Below are positions 1 to 8,796 of a stretch of 45,235 nt of DNA, in pieces; position 1 is the stretch's first letter; each line of letters begins with the position of its first letter. A program made the position numbers and the translations under genes. Source of the stretch: UBA1189 sp045612925 (lineage in GTDB: Bacteria > Bacteroidota > Bacteroidia > Bacteroidales > Bacteroidaceae). The notes under the pieces are model-generated. The model did not search any database. It had not been told where the DNA came from and worked only from the letters and a program-made list of their open reading frames with translations. Location of the stretch: the NCBI GenBank assembly GCA_045612925.1, contig JAZKZX010000041.1, forward strand, positions 1 to 45,235, in the 5' to 3' direction.

Positions 1-249
1 GCCGGAGGTCTCGACACTGAACTGGTCGATGGAGCGGTAGGGGATGGAGTGGTAGTCGCGCTTGCTGCCGGTGACGCCCTGCACATTGAGCATGATGAGG
101 CGCTTGGTGGTGAACACCCACTTGTCGCGGAAGATGCGGAAGGCAGCGACGATGTCTTCGTCGGGGATGAGGATGGAGCCAAACTCGCCCTTCAGTTCGT
201 CGACATTGACCTCAGAGGCATTGCCGAAAAGATTGTTCAGTAGTGACAT
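1..249 (-). CDS. PH-domain protein, N-terminal part (cut by window edge)
   Basis: This frame opens with ATG at 249 on the minus strand and runs unbroken to the window edge, giving the first 83 residues. The protein starts MSLLNNLFGNASEVN and continues through IPDEDIVAAFRIFRDKWVFTTKRLIMLNVQG, written here only as its family pattern: a short amphipathic lead, then strands resembling the bacterial pleckstrin-homology (bPH, YvbH-type) fold, with the typical 'F-T-x-K-R-L-I' strand near residue 50. Members are small cytoplasmic proteins of unknown function. There is no signal peptide. A -7-like box lies upstream at 315-322. The family call rests on recalled pattern; the rest of the gene lies outside the window. 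Confidence 0.7.
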   Translation of the reverse strand, partial: MSLLNNLFGNASEVNVDELKGEFGSILIPDEDIVAAFRIFRDKWVFTTKRLIMLNVQGVTGSKRDYHSIPYRSIDQFSVETSG

Positions 250-314
250 GGTACGGTATGATTAAAATGGTTATGTGTATCGCATAGGGAAGATACCTCA
301 CGTACCTTCCGTTG

Positions 315-322
315 CAAAGCTA
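315..322 (-). promoter_or_regulatory. -7 box of PH-domain gene
   Basis: On the minus strand this reads TAGCTTTG, matching the Bacteroides -7 consensus TAnnTTTG, 66 bp upstream of the ATG at 249. I see no good -33 TTTG at the usual spacing, so confidence is modest. Confidence 0.4.
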
Positions 323-377
323 CGGATTATTTTTTAATTTTCCGAGCACTGGGCGGCAGCTTTTGGGCGATGAATGA

Positions 378-403
378 CAAAGAGGCCGGCAGTGCCGACC
401 TCT
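378..403 (-). terminator. Terminator hairpin of htrA
   Basis: Ten-base arms at 381-390 and 394-403 pair fully on the minus strand (one G-U wobble) around a three-base loop. A short U-rich stretch follows. The position just after the htrA stop fits a factor-independent terminator for htrA; the U-tract is weak. Confidence 0.5.
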
Positions 404-431
404 TCGCTATTTCGGTTGTCCTTGTGGGGCA

Positions 432-1913
432 TCAAAGCTCTACGGCGTAGTTGGCACGACGGCCCGACATGTATTGACCGGAGATGAAGAGCACGCGCTC
501 GGGCGATTGCTGGGCCTCCTTGAGCACCTCGGCAAGGTCTTCCTCGCTGCTCACCTTGGTGCCGTTGACCTTGAGGATGACAAAGTCTTTCTTGATGCCT
601 GCATCGGCAAATTTGCCCTTGTCGACACCGGTCACCTGTAGGCCGTAGCTGACGCCGAGGTGACGCTTCACATCGTCGCTGATGGGCTTGAAGGCGGCAC
701 CGAGCATGGTGAGGTCGAACTTCTTGACTACCTCGGTATTGCCTTGCATGTTGCGTAGGGTGACGGTGAGGGTCTTCGCTTTCTTGCCACGCAGGAGGGT
801 GATCTCTACCTTGTCGCCGGGGCGGTACTGGGTGAGGCTCTCTTGCAGCTCGGCCATATTGTGTACCTTCTTGCCTGCTACATGGGTGATGACATCGCCT
901 GCCTCGATGCCGGCTGCCATGGCACCACTGCCCTCGGTGACCTCGGCTACATAGACGCCGTCGACGGTGCCCAGGTCTTTGTCCTTGGTGCGCTCATCGC
1001 CCAGGTCGTGGCCGCTGATGCCGAGGATGGCGCGCTGCACAGTGCCGTACTCCTTGAGGTCGCTAACGACCTTGGTCATGATGCTGGTGGGGATGGCAAA
1101 GCCGTAGCCGGCATAGGCACCGGTGGGCGAGGAGAGCACGGCATTGATGCCTACGAGCTCGCCACGGGCATTGACCAACGCGCCGCCGCTATTGCCTTGG
1201 TTGATGGCGGCATCGGTCTGTATGAACGACTCGATACCTCCATTATATACGCCCAGTGAGCGGGCCTTGGCACTGACGATGCCTGCGGTGACGGTGGAGG
1301 TGAGGTTGAAGGGGTTGCCCACGGCAAGCACCCACTCGCCGACCTTGAGGGCATCGGAGTTGCCGATAGGTAGGGTGGGGAAGCCTTCGCCCTCGATCTT
1401 GACCAGCGCAAGGTCGGTGCCGGGGTCGGTGCCGATGAGACGGCCCTTGAACTCACGGTTGTCGTTGAGCTTCACATCGATCTCGTCGGCTCCGTCGATG
1501 ACATGGTTGTTCGTCACGATATAGCCATCCTCGGAGATGATGACTCCCGAGCCGAAGCCCACGCGGGGCTGGGTCTGTATCTGCTGCTGGCGCGGACTGC
1601 CGTCGCCGAAGAAGAAGTCGAAGATGTCGGGCATCTGGGTGATGGTCTGCGTGCGCCCCTGCTTGGTGGACTTGATGTGTACCACGGCATGCAGCGAGGC
1701 CTCGGCAGCATCGGTGAGGTCGACGGGCTGTGTGGGCTTGGCGTCAAACAGGGCCGTGGGCATGGCAAAGGTGCGCTCGGGCTGCTCGGCAGCTACGACG
1801 GGCTCTGACATGGCATGGCGCTGCATCAGGGTATAGGTGGTGAGGCCTGCTACAAGGGCACTGCCTATCATAAGGGCTGAATAGCCGAAGAGTCTCTTGA
1901 TGGTCGAATTCAT
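432..1913 (-). CDS. htrA: Periplasmic serine protease, HtrA/DegQ family
   Basis: A 493-residue protease-chaperone that degrades or refolds damaged envelope proteins. Residues 1-25 form an uncleaved or cleaved N-terminal membrane segment (FGYSALMIGSALVAGL). The trypsin-like domain shows the whole catalytic triad: His137 in NNHVID, Asp167 in GTDLALVKI, and Ser242 in NQGNSGGAL. Two PDZ domains follow, at roughly 290-390 (GVYVAEVTEGSGAMAAGI) and 400-490. Length is normal for a two-PDZ DegP/DegQ protein. It is divergent from thrC across a 227-bp gap and is monocistronic, with a hairpin after the stop. Bacteroidales usually have a single such protease, so DegP versus DegQ cannot be told. Confidence 0.95.
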   Translation of the reverse strand: MNSTIKRLFGYSALMIGSALVAGLTTYTLMQRHAMSEPVVAAEQPERTFAMPTALFDAKPTQPVDLTDAAEASLHAVVHIKSTKQGRTQTITQMPDIFDFFFGDGSPRQQQIQTQPRVGFGSGVIISEDGYIVTNNHVIDGADEIDVKLNDNREFKGRLIGTDPGTDLALVKIEGEGFPTLPIGNSDALKVGEWVLAVGNPFNLTSTVTAGIVSAKARSLGVYNGGIESFIQTDAAINQGNSGGALVNARGELVGINAVLSSPTGAYAGYGFAIPTSIMTKVVSDLKEYGTVQRAILGISGHDLGDERTKDKDLGTVDGVYVAEVTEGSGAMAAGIEAGDVITHVAGKKVHNMAELQESLTQYRPGDKVEITLLRGKKAKTLTVTLRNMQGNTEVVKKFDLTMLGAAFKPISDDVKRHLGVSYGLQVTGVDKGKFADAGIKKDFVILKVNGTKVSSEEDLAEVLKEAQQSPERVLFISGQYMSGRRANYAVEL

Positions 1914-2075
1914 AAGTATACGGTTGTTTTTAGTTAATTATGCTTGTTCTTTGGTTTTACAACTGCGAAGATAATGCTTTTCTATATTCGTTATATCTAT
2001 CTGTGGGTAACATTTACGACTAATTAACACTGCCGATGGCTTGTTAACAGTTTTTTGAATTCAATGATGTATTCT

Positions 2076-2108
2076 TTTGGTTATTATAAATTTATTTTTG
2101 TACATTTG
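2076..2108 (+). promoter_or_regulatory. Promoter of thrC
   Basis: TTTG at 2076-2079 is followed after 21 bp by TACATTTG at 2101-2108, a full match to the Bacteroides -33/-7 promoter. Transcription would start near 2115, leaving a leader of about 25 nt before the thrC ATG at 2141. Confidence 0.8.
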
Positions 2109-2140
2109 CGACTTCATTAACAATTCAAAGGTATTAGGAT

Positions 2141-3457
2141 ATGAAATATTATAGCACCAATAAGCAAGCGCCGCTGGCCTCGCTCAGCGAAGCTGTAGTG
2201 CGCGGACTTGCTACCGACCGCGGGCTCTACATGCCCGAACGCATCAAACCGCTGCCACAGGAGTTCTTTGATGGCATCGAGGAGATGAGCTTCCAAGAGA
2301 TCGCTTTCCGTGTGGCTGAGGCCTTCTTCGGCGAGGATATACCTGCCGATGACCTGAAGCATATCGTGTATGACACGCTGGCATTTGACGCGCCAGTGGT
2401 GCCCGTGGATGGCAACATACACTCGCTCGAACTCTATCATGGCCCTACGCTGGCCTTCAAGGATGTGGGTGCACGCTTCATGGCTCGCCTGCTGGGATAC
2501 TTCAATGGCCAACAGGCAGTTGCCAATAGTCAAGAGTCGACCGTCAATGTGTTGGTGGCTACATCGGGCGATACGGGCTCGGCAGTGGCCAACGGATTCC
2601 TCGGCGTGGAGGGGATACATGTGTATGTGCTCTACCCGAAGGGGAAGGTGAGCGCTATACAGGAGTGTCAGTTTACGACGCTGGGGCAGAATATCACCGC
2701 GCTCGAGGTGGATGGCGTGTTTGACGACTGCCAGCGACTGGTGAAGAGTGCCTTCATGGATGCCGACCTCAACGCTCACATGCGTCTTACCTCGGCCAAC
2801 TCGATCAATGTGGCGCGATTCCTCCCGCAGGCGTTCTACTACTTCTATGCCTATGCGCAGATGAAGCGTCAGGGCAAGGCGGACGAACTGGTCATCTGCG
2901 TGCCCAGCGGTAACTTCGGTAACCTCTGTGCCGGACTCTTTGCACACCGCATGGGACTCCCCATCAAGCGATTCATCGCTGCCAACAACCGCAACGACAT
3001 CTTCTATCAATACCTGCAGACGGGTGAGTATAACCCTCGTCCCTCGGTGCAGACTATCGCCAATGCAATGGATGTGGGCGACCCCAGTAACTTTGCCCGT
3101 ATCCTCGACCTCTATGGACATTCGCATGCCGATATATGTACCCTCATCAGTGGCGCTACCTATACGGATGGGCAGATTGCCGAGACGGTGGCCGACACCT
3201 ATCAGCGCACGGGATACCTGCTCGACCCGCATGGGGCTTGCGGATATCGTGCCCTGGCGGAGATGTTGCTGCCTGGCGAGCAGGGCGTGTTCCTCGAGAC
3301 GGCTCACCCTGCCAAGTTCCGCGACACGGTGGAGGAGATCATCAAGGCCGAGGTGGCTATCCCCGAGAAGCTGCAGGCTTTCATGCGTGGCACCAAGCAG
3401 AGCGTGCCCATGACGGCAGAGTTTGCCGACTTCAAGGCTTATCTGATGGAGCAGTAA
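2141..3457 (+). CDS. thrC: Threonine synthase
   Basis: A PLP enzyme that converts O-phosphohomoserine to threonine, the last step of the pathway. The 438-residue protein begins MKYYSTNKQAPLASLSEAV, the typical N-terminal domain of the ThrC group found in bacteria such as E. coli. The PLP lysine is Lys107 in HGPTLAFKDVGARF, and the phosphate-binding loop is ATSGDTGSAVANG. GNFGNLCAG is another PLP-fold signature. The gene has its own promoter and terminator and stands alone: thrA and a homoserine kinase are not next to it here. The ATG at 2141 fits the promoter spacing and family start. Confidence 0.97.
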   Translation: MKYYSTNKQAPLASLSEAVVRGLATDRGLYMPERIKPLPQEFFDGIEEMSFQEIAFRVAEAFFGEDIPADDLKHIVYDTLAFDAPVVPVDGNIHSLELYHGPTLAFKDVGARFMARLLGYFNGQQAVANSQESTVNVLVATSGDTGSAVANGFLGVEGIHVYVLYPKGKVSAIQECQFTTLGQNITALEVDGVFDDCQRLVKSAFMDADLNAHMRLTSANSINVARFLPQAFYYFYAYAQMKRQGKADELVICVPSGNFGNLCAGLFAHRMGLPIKRFIAANNRNDIFYQYLQTGEYNPRPSVQTIANAMDVGDPSNFARILDLYGHSHADICTLISGATYTDGQIAETVADTYQRTGYLLDPHGACGYRALAEMLLPGEQGVFLETAHPAKFRDTVEEIIKAEVAIPEKLQAFMRGTKQSVPMTAEFADFKAYLMEQ

Positions 3458-3480
3458 GTAATGGACACATAGGATAACAA

Positions 3481-3509
3481 ACAAGCCCGGGCTGAATGCT
3501 CGGGCTTGT
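3481..3509. terminator. Bidirectional terminator between thrC and trxB
   Basis: Perfect nine-base arms (acaagcccg at 3481-3489 and its complement at 3501-3509) around an 11-base loop, with a T-rich tail on the plus side. It lies between the convergent thrC and trxB stops and can serve both. Confidence 0.8.
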
Positions 3510-3549
3510 TCTTTCCTATGGCTGCTGCCATAGCACGGGATATGTCGTG

Positions 3550-4485
3550 TTACTCGTTTTCGGCAAGGAACTTCTCTACCTCGAGGGCGGCCTTACAACC
3601 ACTGCCTGCGGCTACGATAGCTTGGCGGTAGCGGGGGTCGGCCACATCACCGGCGGCAAACACACCGGGTACATTGGTGGCGGGTGAAGCGCCCTGGGTC
3701 ATGATATAGCCTGTCTCGTCGGTGGTGAGATACTCGCGGAAGATCTCGGAGTTGGGGTTGTGACCGATGGCAAGGAAGAGGCCGTCGATGGCAATGTCGT
3801 AGTGCTGCTCATCGGCTTCGCCCTTGCGCTTTACCACATGGGCACCCTCAACGCCACCATCGCCGAAGAGGCCAGTGACATTGTGCTCGAAGAGGACTTC
3901 GATCTTGGGATTCTGCATCACGCGGTCTTGCATGATCTGGCTGGCGCGGAGGTAGTCCTTACGCACGATGAGGTATACCTTGCTGGCGAGACCTGCGAGG
4001 TAGTTGGCCTCCTCACAAGCGGTGTCGCCACCACCTACTACGGCTACCACCTTCTTGCGGTAGAAGAAGCCGTCGCATGTAGCGCAAGCGCTCACACCCA
4101 TACCGGCATATTTCTTCTCGTCGTCAAGGCCGAGGTACTTGGCAGATGCTCCTGTAGCGATGATGACGGTCTCGGCCTCAATCTCGGTGCCGTCGTCTAC
4201 GGTCACCTTGAAGGGACGCTGTGAGAGGTCGGCCTTGGTGATGATACCGCTGCGGAGGCTGGCACCGAAGCGCTCGGCCTGCAGGCGAAGGTCGTCCATC
4301 ATCTCTGAACCGCTGATACCGTTAGGGTAGCCAGGGAAGTTCTCGATGTCGGTGGTGATGGTGAGCTGTCCGCCAGGCTGAAGGCCTTCGTACAGAATGG
4401 TGGGGATATTGGCTCTACCGGTATAGATGGCTGCTGTGTATCCAGCAGGGCCCGAACCGATGATAAGGCATTTGGTCTTTTCCAT
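3550..4485 (-). CDS. trxB: Thioredoxin-disulfide reductase
   Basis: A 311-residue flavoprotein that reduces thioredoxin with NADPH in the cytoplasm. The FAD-binding GxGxxG motif is at residues 10-15 (GSGPAGY). The redox-active pair is Cys134 and Cys137 in ACATCDG, and the NADPH site follows (VVGGGDTACEEA). The C-terminal FAD motif GVFAAGDV precedes the ending. Length is normal for low-molecular-weight TrxB. It lies 30 bp behind purM and probably shares its promoter. Confidence 0.97.
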   Translation of the reverse strand: MEKTKCLIIGSGPAGYTAAIYTGRANIPTILYEGLQPGGQLTITTDIENFPGYPNGISGSEMMDDLRLQAERFGASLRSGIITKADLSQRPFKVTVDDGTEIEAETVIIATGASAKYLGLDDEKKYAGMGVSACATCDGFFYRKKVVAVVGGGDTACEEANYLAGLASKVYLIVRKDYLRASQIMQDRVMQNPKIEVLFEHNVTGLFGDGGVEGAHVVKRKGEADEQHYDIAIDGLFLAIGHNPNSEIFREYLTTDETGYIMTQGASPATNVPGVFAAGDVADPRYRQAIVAAGSGCKAALEVEKFLAENE

Positions 4486-4515
4486 TGTGATGATATGTCT
4501 TTTTTTGTTATTGGC

Positions 4516-5685
4516 TTACTCGTAGTGGAAGTCACCGAACTCGCTATGGATGTCGAGCTGCTTCTTGTCGCTGGCTTCTACGCGGCCCACGATTTGTGCG
4601 TCGATGCCGAAGCTCTGGCTGATCTCGATGATGCGCTGGGCCTTGTCGGCAGGGAGGTAGATCTCCATGCGGTGACCCATGTTGAATACCTTGTACATCT
4701 CGGCCCAGTCGGTGTGGCTCTCCTCGTGGATGGTCTTGAACAGAGGAGGCACGGGGAACATGTTGTCCTTGATGATATGAAGCTTGTCGATGAAGTGCAG
4801 AATCTTGGTCTGCGCACCGCCCGAGCAGTGTACCATACCATGGATATCGCTACGCATCTCACTCAAGATCTGCTTGATGACAGGAGCATAGGTACGGGTG
4901 GGTGAGAGCACGAGCTTACCGGCATCGATGGGGCTGCCCTCGATGGCGTCGGTGAGGTGCTTGGTGCCCGAGTATACGAGCTCGCTGGGTACGGCTTGGT
5001 CGTAGCTCTCGGGGTACTTCTCGGCAAGGTACTTGGCAAATACATCGTGGCGGGCACTGGTGAGTCCGTTGCTGCCCATACCGCCATTGTACTCCTTCTC
5101 GTAGGTAGCCTGGCCGTATGAGGCAAGACCTACGATAACATCGCCAGCCTGGATGTTGCCATTGTCGATGACATCGCTACGCTTCATGCGGCAGGTCACG
5201 GTGCTGTCTACGATGATGGTGCGCACGAGGTCGCCCACATCAGCAGTCTCGCCACCTGTGGCATATACGCCTACGCCCATCTCGCGGAGCTCGGCAAGCA
5301 GCTCGTCGGTGCCGTTGATGATGGCAGAGATGACTTCGCCGGGAATCAAAAGCTTGTTGCGGCCAATGGTAGATGATACGAGGATATTGTCGGTAGCACC
5401 TACGCAGAGCAGGTCGTCGATGTTCATGATGAGTGCATCCTGTGCGATGCCCTTCCATACGCCGAGGTCACCTGTCTCCTTCCAGTAGAGGTAGGCGAGT
5501 GATGACTTGGTGCCTGCGCCGTCGGCATGCATAATGTTGCAGTACTCCTCATCGCCGCCCAAGAGGTCGGGGATAATCTTGCAGAATGCTTTGGGGAAGA
5601 TTCCCTTGTCGATGTTCTTGATGGCGTTGTGCACATCCTCCTTGGAGGCCGATACTCCGCGCATCATGTAGCGTTGGTTGCTCAT
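4516..5685 (-). CDS. purM: Phosphoribosylformylglycinamidine cyclo-ligase (AIR synthase)
   Basis: Forms aminoimidazole ribonucleotide from FGAM with ATP, the fifth step of purine synthesis. At 389 residues it is longer than the roughly 345-residue E. coli enzyme, as is usual for the Bacteroidetes form. The AIR-synthase N domain has HADGAGTKSSLAY near residue 53 and MNIDDLLCVGA near 89; ATGGETADVGD is the nucleotide-binding stretch. The C domain includes HCSGGAQTKI. It is the first gene of a probable purM-trxB operon with a well-formed promoter at 5725-5755. This is a nucleotide-synthesis gene near guaA, but the two are not in one operon. Confidence 0.93.
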   Translation of the reverse strand: MSNQRYMMRGVSASKEDVHNAIKNIDKGIFPKAFCKIIPDLLGGDEEYCNIMHADGAGTKSSLAYLYWKETGDLGVWKGIAQDALIMNIDDLLCVGATDNILVSSTIGRNKLLIPGEVISAIINGTDELLAELREMGVGVYATGGETADVGDLVRTIIVDSTVTCRMKRSDVIDNGNIQAGDVIVGLASYGQATYEKEYNGGMGSNGLTSARHDVFAKYLAEKYPESYDQAVPSELVYSGTKHLTDAIEGSPIDAGKLVLSPTRTYAPVIKQILSEMRSDIHGMVHCSGGAQTKILHFIDKLHIIKDNMFPVPPLFKTIHEESHTDWAEMYKVFNMGHRMEIYLPADKAQRIIEISQSFGIDAQIVGRVEASDKKQLDIHSEFGDFHYE

Positions 5686-5724
5686 ATTGTTGATTTATGT
5701 ATTATGATTTTTCAATAATAACTG

Positions 5725-5755
5725 CAAAGATACAACAAGCCGAGAGGAGAACAAA
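5725..5755 (-). promoter_or_regulatory. Promoter of purM-trxB
   Basis: On the minus strand TTTG (5755-5752), 19 bp, then TATCTTTG (5732-5725). The start would lie near 5718, about 33 nt before the purM ATG. An A/T-rich stretch lies just upstream of the -33 box. Confidence 0.8.
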
Positions 5756-5837
5756 ATAAATTTATTTATTTTTTATCCCAAGGAGCCGTGTATCTGCATT
5801 AATGCAAGGGATAAGGTACCGTGGGGCGAGAGGGTAC

Positions 5838-5868
5838 AAAAAAAGAGTACCGAATGCTTTCGGTACTC
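5838..5868 (-). terminator. Terminator of rpmE2
   Basis: Ten-base arms at 5845-5854 and 5859-5868 with a four-base loop, followed on the minus strand by seven U. A standard factor-independent terminator 25 bp after the rpmE2 stop. Confidence 0.85.
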
Positions 5869-5893
5869 CTTTTATGCTGGATAGGTGTTATCC

Positions 5894-6148
5894 TTACTTC
5901 TTCTGTGCGCGAGCGTAGCGGCTCATGAACTTGTCTACGCGACCAGCGGTGTCAACGAGCTTAGACTTACCGGTGTAGAAGGGGTGAGAAGTGTTAGAGA
6001 TTTCGAGCTTTACTACGGGGTAAGTCTCGCCCTCAAATTCGATAGTCTCCTTTGTTGCGCAAGTTGAGCGTGAAAGGAAGCAGTCGCCGTTTGACATGTC
6101 TTTGAATACTACGGGACGATAGTTCTCAGGATGAATACCTTTTTTCAT
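5894..6148 (-). CDS. rpmE2: 50S ribosomal protein L31, type B
   Basis: An 84-residue ribosomal protein beginning MKKGIHPENYRPVVFKD and containing the SNTSHPFYTGK stretch common to all L31 proteins. It lacks the CxxC zinc-binding pair of the A-type protein, so it is the zinc-independent B type. In some bacteria this paralogue replaces L31A under zinc shortage; whether that holds here cannot be seen, because B-type L31 may be the only copy in Bacteroidales. It is monocistronic, with its own promoter and terminator. Confidence 0.95.
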   Translation of the reverse strand: MKKGIHPENYRPVVFKDMSNGDCFLSRSTCATKETIEFEGETYPVVKLEISNTSHPFYTGKSKLVDTAGRVDKFMSRYARAQKK

Positions 6149-6230
6149 TGTTTTATTTCGTTTTAATAGTTATTACTCTTTTTACTCGGTTTATTGCTGG
6201 TAACAATAAGGTGTAATGGTTTTCGGACGG

Positions 6231-6261
6231 CAAAGGTACTGCTTTTTTATTTATCTGCAAA
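6231..6261 (-). promoter_or_regulatory. Promoter of rpmE2
   Basis: Minus strand: TTTG (6261-6258), 19 bp, TACCTTTG (6238-6231). It predicts a start near 6224 and a leader of about 75 nt, long enough for ribosomal-protein feedback, although I recognise no known structure in it. Confidence 0.75.
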
Positions 6262-6310
6262 GTGTTTTGCGCTTTTTTATTTGCTGAAATGGGGCTTTTT
6301 AGATGTTTTC

Positions 6311-6341
6311 TTGGCAATCACATGGATAATGTCTACTTTTG
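6311..6341 (+). promoter_or_regulatory. Promoter of fmt
   Basis: TTG at 6311-6313, 20 bp, then TACTTTTG at 6334-6341. A start near 6348 excludes an upstream in-frame ATG at 6339, which lies inside the -7 box, and so supports a downstream fmt start. Confidence 0.7.
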
Positions 6342-6371
6342 TGCTCCGTAATGAAAGATAAAGCGAAGATT

Positions 6372-7343
6372 ATGACCAAAGAGAGTTTGAGAATCGTATA
6401 TATGGGTACTCCTGACTTTGCCGTTGAGAGCTTGCGTTGCCTTGTCGAAGGGGGGTACAATGTGGTAGGTGTAGTGACGGGACCTGACAAACCTGTAGGA
6501 CGCCATGGCAGTGTATTACAGCCCACGCCAGTGAAGCAGTATGCCGTAGAGCATGGATTGCGCGTGTTGCAGCCCGAGAGGCTTAAGGATGAGGCGTTTA
6601 TCGAGGAACTGCGCTCGTTAAAGGCTGATCTACAGATCGTAGTGGCGTTCCGTATGTTGCCCGAGGTGGTATGGAGCATGCCGCCACTCGGTACCTTCAA
6701 CCTGCATGCTTCGCTCTTGCCCCAGTATCGTGGTGCTGCACCCATCAACTGGGCGGTCATCAATGGGGATAAGGAGACGGGTGTGACCACCTTCTTCCTC
6801 AAGCACGAGATTGATACTGGTGCGGTGATACGCCAAGTGCGTGTGCCTATCAGCGATACGGATTGTGTGGGCGATGTGCACGACCGACTCATGCTCCTCG
6901 GTGGTGGGGTGGTGTGCGAAACGGTAGATGCTATCATCGATGGCAGTGCCGAGGCTGTCCCCCAAGAGGAGATGATTACCGAGGAGCTGCGCCCTGCACC
7001 GAAGATTTTCAAGGAGACTTGCATGATTGACTGGAGCAAGTCGGTCAAGCAGGTGTACGACTTTGTCCGTGGACTCTCGCCCTATCCTGCGGCATGGACG
7101 ACGCTTGTGGCTCCCGATGGCACGGAGACGGTGCTGAAGGTGTATGAGGCTACGATGCTTGAGAAGGAAGCGAAGGATTGTCCCTGTGGCGCTATAGAGA
7201 CTGATGGCAAGTCATACCTATATATATATACTGCCGATGGAGCGCTCAGCATACGCACCTTGCAACTGGCAGGAAAGAAGCGTATGGGGGTAGGCGACTT
7301 CCTCCGCGGCTCGCGCATCGACGAGAGCTATCGCGTGAAATGA
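6372..7343 (+). CDS. fmt: Methionyl-tRNA formyltransferase
   Basis: Transfers the formyl group from 10-formyl-THF to initiator Met-tRNA. With the ATG at 6372 the protein is 323 residues, the usual length, and starts MTKESLRIVYMGTPDFAV, the family's N-terminal strand. In-frame ATGs at 6339 and 6351 would add up to 11 residues, but the first lies inside the promoter. The formyltransferase core shows NLHASLLPQYRG with its Asn, His and SLLPxYRG loop, then the catalytic Asp in EIDTGAVI. The C-terminal OB-like domain follows from about residue 205. It has its own promoter and a strong terminator. Confidence 0.95.
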   Translation: MTKESLRIVYMGTPDFAVESLRCLVEGGYNVVGVVTGPDKPVGRHGSVLQPTPVKQYAVEHGLRVLQPERLKDEAFIEELRSLKADLQIVVAFRMLPEVVWSMPPLGTFNLHASLLPQYRGAAPINWAVINGDKETGVTTFFLKHEIDTGAVIRQVRVPISDTDCVGDVHDRLMLLGGGVVCETVDAIIDGSAEAVPQEEMITEELRPAPKIFKETCMIDWSKSVKQVYDFVRGLSPYPAAWTTLVAPDGTETVLKVYEATMLEKEAKDCPCGAIETDGKSYLYIYTADGALSIRTLQLAGKKRMGVGDFLRGSRIDESYRVK

Positions 7344-7375
7344 CCCAAGAGGAATATAGCAATAGAGGATATAAT

Positions 7376-7407
7376 AATAGAGTGAGAGCCGCGGCTCTCG
7401 CTCTATT
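7376..7407 (+). terminator. Terminator of fmt
   Basis: A 32-base near-perfect palindrome with 16-bp arms (one U-G wobble) and GC-rich centre gagagccgcggctctc at 7384-7399, followed by GTTTTA. It ends fmt transcription and, being symmetrical, could also stop minus-strand transcripts from pepT. Confidence 0.8.
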
Positions 7408-7417
7408 GTTTTATTTA

Positions 7418-7498
7418 CTAGACTTTCTAGATTTACTAGACTTTCTAGATATTCTAGATATTCTAGATGCTCTAGATATTCTAGACTCTCTAGACTCT
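7418..7498. repeat. Nine copies of a 9-bp CTAGA repeat
   Basis: CTAGA begins at 7418, 7427, 7436, 7445, 7454, 7463, 7472, 7481 and 7490, exactly nine bases apart each time, with four variable T-rich bases between. The unit is CTAGA plus CTTT, TATT, CTCT and the like. The array lies between the fmt terminator and the pepT stop. A matching shorter array lies at 11740-11788. It is not a CRISPR because there are no spacers. Confidence 0.9.
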
Positions 7499-7529
7499 CT
7501 ATCTCCTCAAAGTCAATAACTCCTATTCC

Positions 7530-8753
7530 TCAGCGCTTGGCTACGATTTCGGCGATTTTGACGATGGTCATCATGGCCTTCTTCATAGAGCCTACGGGTA
7601 CGAACTCGTAGCGGCTATGGAAGTTGACGCCACCGGCAAAGATGTTGGGGCAGGGGAGTCCCTTGAAGGAGAGCTGTGCGCCATCGGTGCCGCCGCGTAT
7701 GGGCTTGATCTTGGGCTCTACACCCACCTCGCGCATGGCTTGACAAGCAATGTCGATGACATACATCATGGGCTCTATCACCTCGCGCATGTTCTTGTAC
7801 TGGTCGGCAAGTTCGAGTGTGACGGTGTCGTTGCCGTACTTCTCGTTCAATGTCTTCGCGCAGCGTTGGAGGAGCTCCTTGCGCTTGCTCATGATCTCGG
7901 CACTATGGTCGCGGATGATGTAGTTGAGTGTGGTTTGCTCTACACCGCCCTTCATGCCTACGAGGTGGAAGAAACCTTCGTAGCCGGTGGTGCACTCGGG
8001 TACTTCGTTCTTGGGGAGCATGCCGATAAATTCGGTAGCTACGCGCATAGAGTTGAGCATTTTGTCCTTGGCATAGCCGGGGTGTACATTGCGGCCATTG
8101 ATGGTGACGCGTGCCGATGAGGCATTGAAGTTTTCGTACTCCAATTCGCCTACCTCACCACCATCCATGGTGTATGCCCAGTCGCAGCCGAAGAGGTTGA
8201 CATCAAACTTGTGTGCGCCGAGGCCAATCTCTTCGTCGGGGTTGAAGCCGACGCGTATCTTTCCGTGCTCAATCTCGGGGTGAGCTTTCAGGTAAGCTAT
8301 GGCCGACATGATTTCGGCTACGCCGGCCTTGTCGTCGGCTCCGAGGAGGGTGTGTCCGTCGGTCACGATGAGGTCGTCGCCGATGTAGCTCAATAGCTCG
8401 GGAAACTCATCGGTAGAGAGTATGGTGTGGTCTTCGGGCGAGAGTACGATGTTGGTACCATTGTACTTCTCTACGATGCGGGGATTTACATCCTTGCCTG
8501 TCACATCGGGGCTGGTGTCGACATGGGCGATGAATCCTATGGTGGGCACGGTGCGTGATGTGTTGGCAGGCAGAGTGGCAAAGAGGTAGCCACGCTCGTC
8601 GAGGGTGATCTCCTCGAGGCCCAACTCTTCGAGTTCGGTGCGGAGCATCTTCACGAATTCCATCTGTCCCGGTGTGCTGGGTGTCACGCCTGCATCTTCG
8701 GCCGATTCGGTATCGATGCGCACATAGCGCAAGAATCTATTTACTATATCCAT
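7530..8753 (-). CDS. pepT: Peptidase T (tripeptidase)
   Basis: A 407-residue cytoplasmic zinc aminopeptidase of family M20B that removes the N-terminal residue of tripeptides. The metal-binding residues are visible: His in GFIAHVDTSPD, the bridging Asp in GADDKAG, the Glu pair in NPDEEIGLG, Asp in YTMDGGEVGEL, and the last His in NFHSRYE. The dimerisation domain sits between about residues 205 and 320. Length is normal. The start is 43 bp behind the ftsK stop, so it is probably transcribed from ftsK. Confidence 0.95.
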   Translation of the reverse strand: MDIVNRFLRYVRIDTESAEDAGVTPSTPGQMEFVKMLRTELEELGLEEITLDERGYLFATLPANTSRTVPTIGFIAHVDTSPDVTGKDVNPRIVEKYNGTNIVLSPEDHTILSTDEFPELLSYIGDDLIVTDGHTLLGADDKAGVAEIMSAIAYLKAHPEIEHGKIRVGFNPDEEIGLGAHKFDVNLFGCDWAYTMDGGEVGELEYENFNASSARVTINGRNVHPGYAKDKMLNSMRVATEFIGMLPKNEVPECTTGYEGFFHLVGMKGGVEQTTLNYIIRDHSAEIMSKRKELLQRCAKTLNEKYGNDTVTLELADQYKNMREVIEPMMYVIDIACQAMREVGVEPKIKPIRGGTDGAQLSFKGLPCPNIFAGGVNFHSRYEFVPVGSMKKAMMTIVKIAEIVAKR

Positions 8754-8796
8754 ATATCTGTTTGTTCGTTATGATGTGTATCGATGTGTGAGGGGG

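Noticed and set aside
2109..2140. Riboswitch or leader peptide before thrC
   Set aside because: The predicted leader is only about 25 nt.
2117..3484. Open frame of 455 codons antisense to thrC
   Set aside because: It mirrors thrC, a clear threonine synthase; its translation is His/Arg/Leu-rich with no family pattern.
6339..6371. Upstream starts of fmt
   Set aside because: The first ATG is inside the -7 box; the shorter protein has the normal length.
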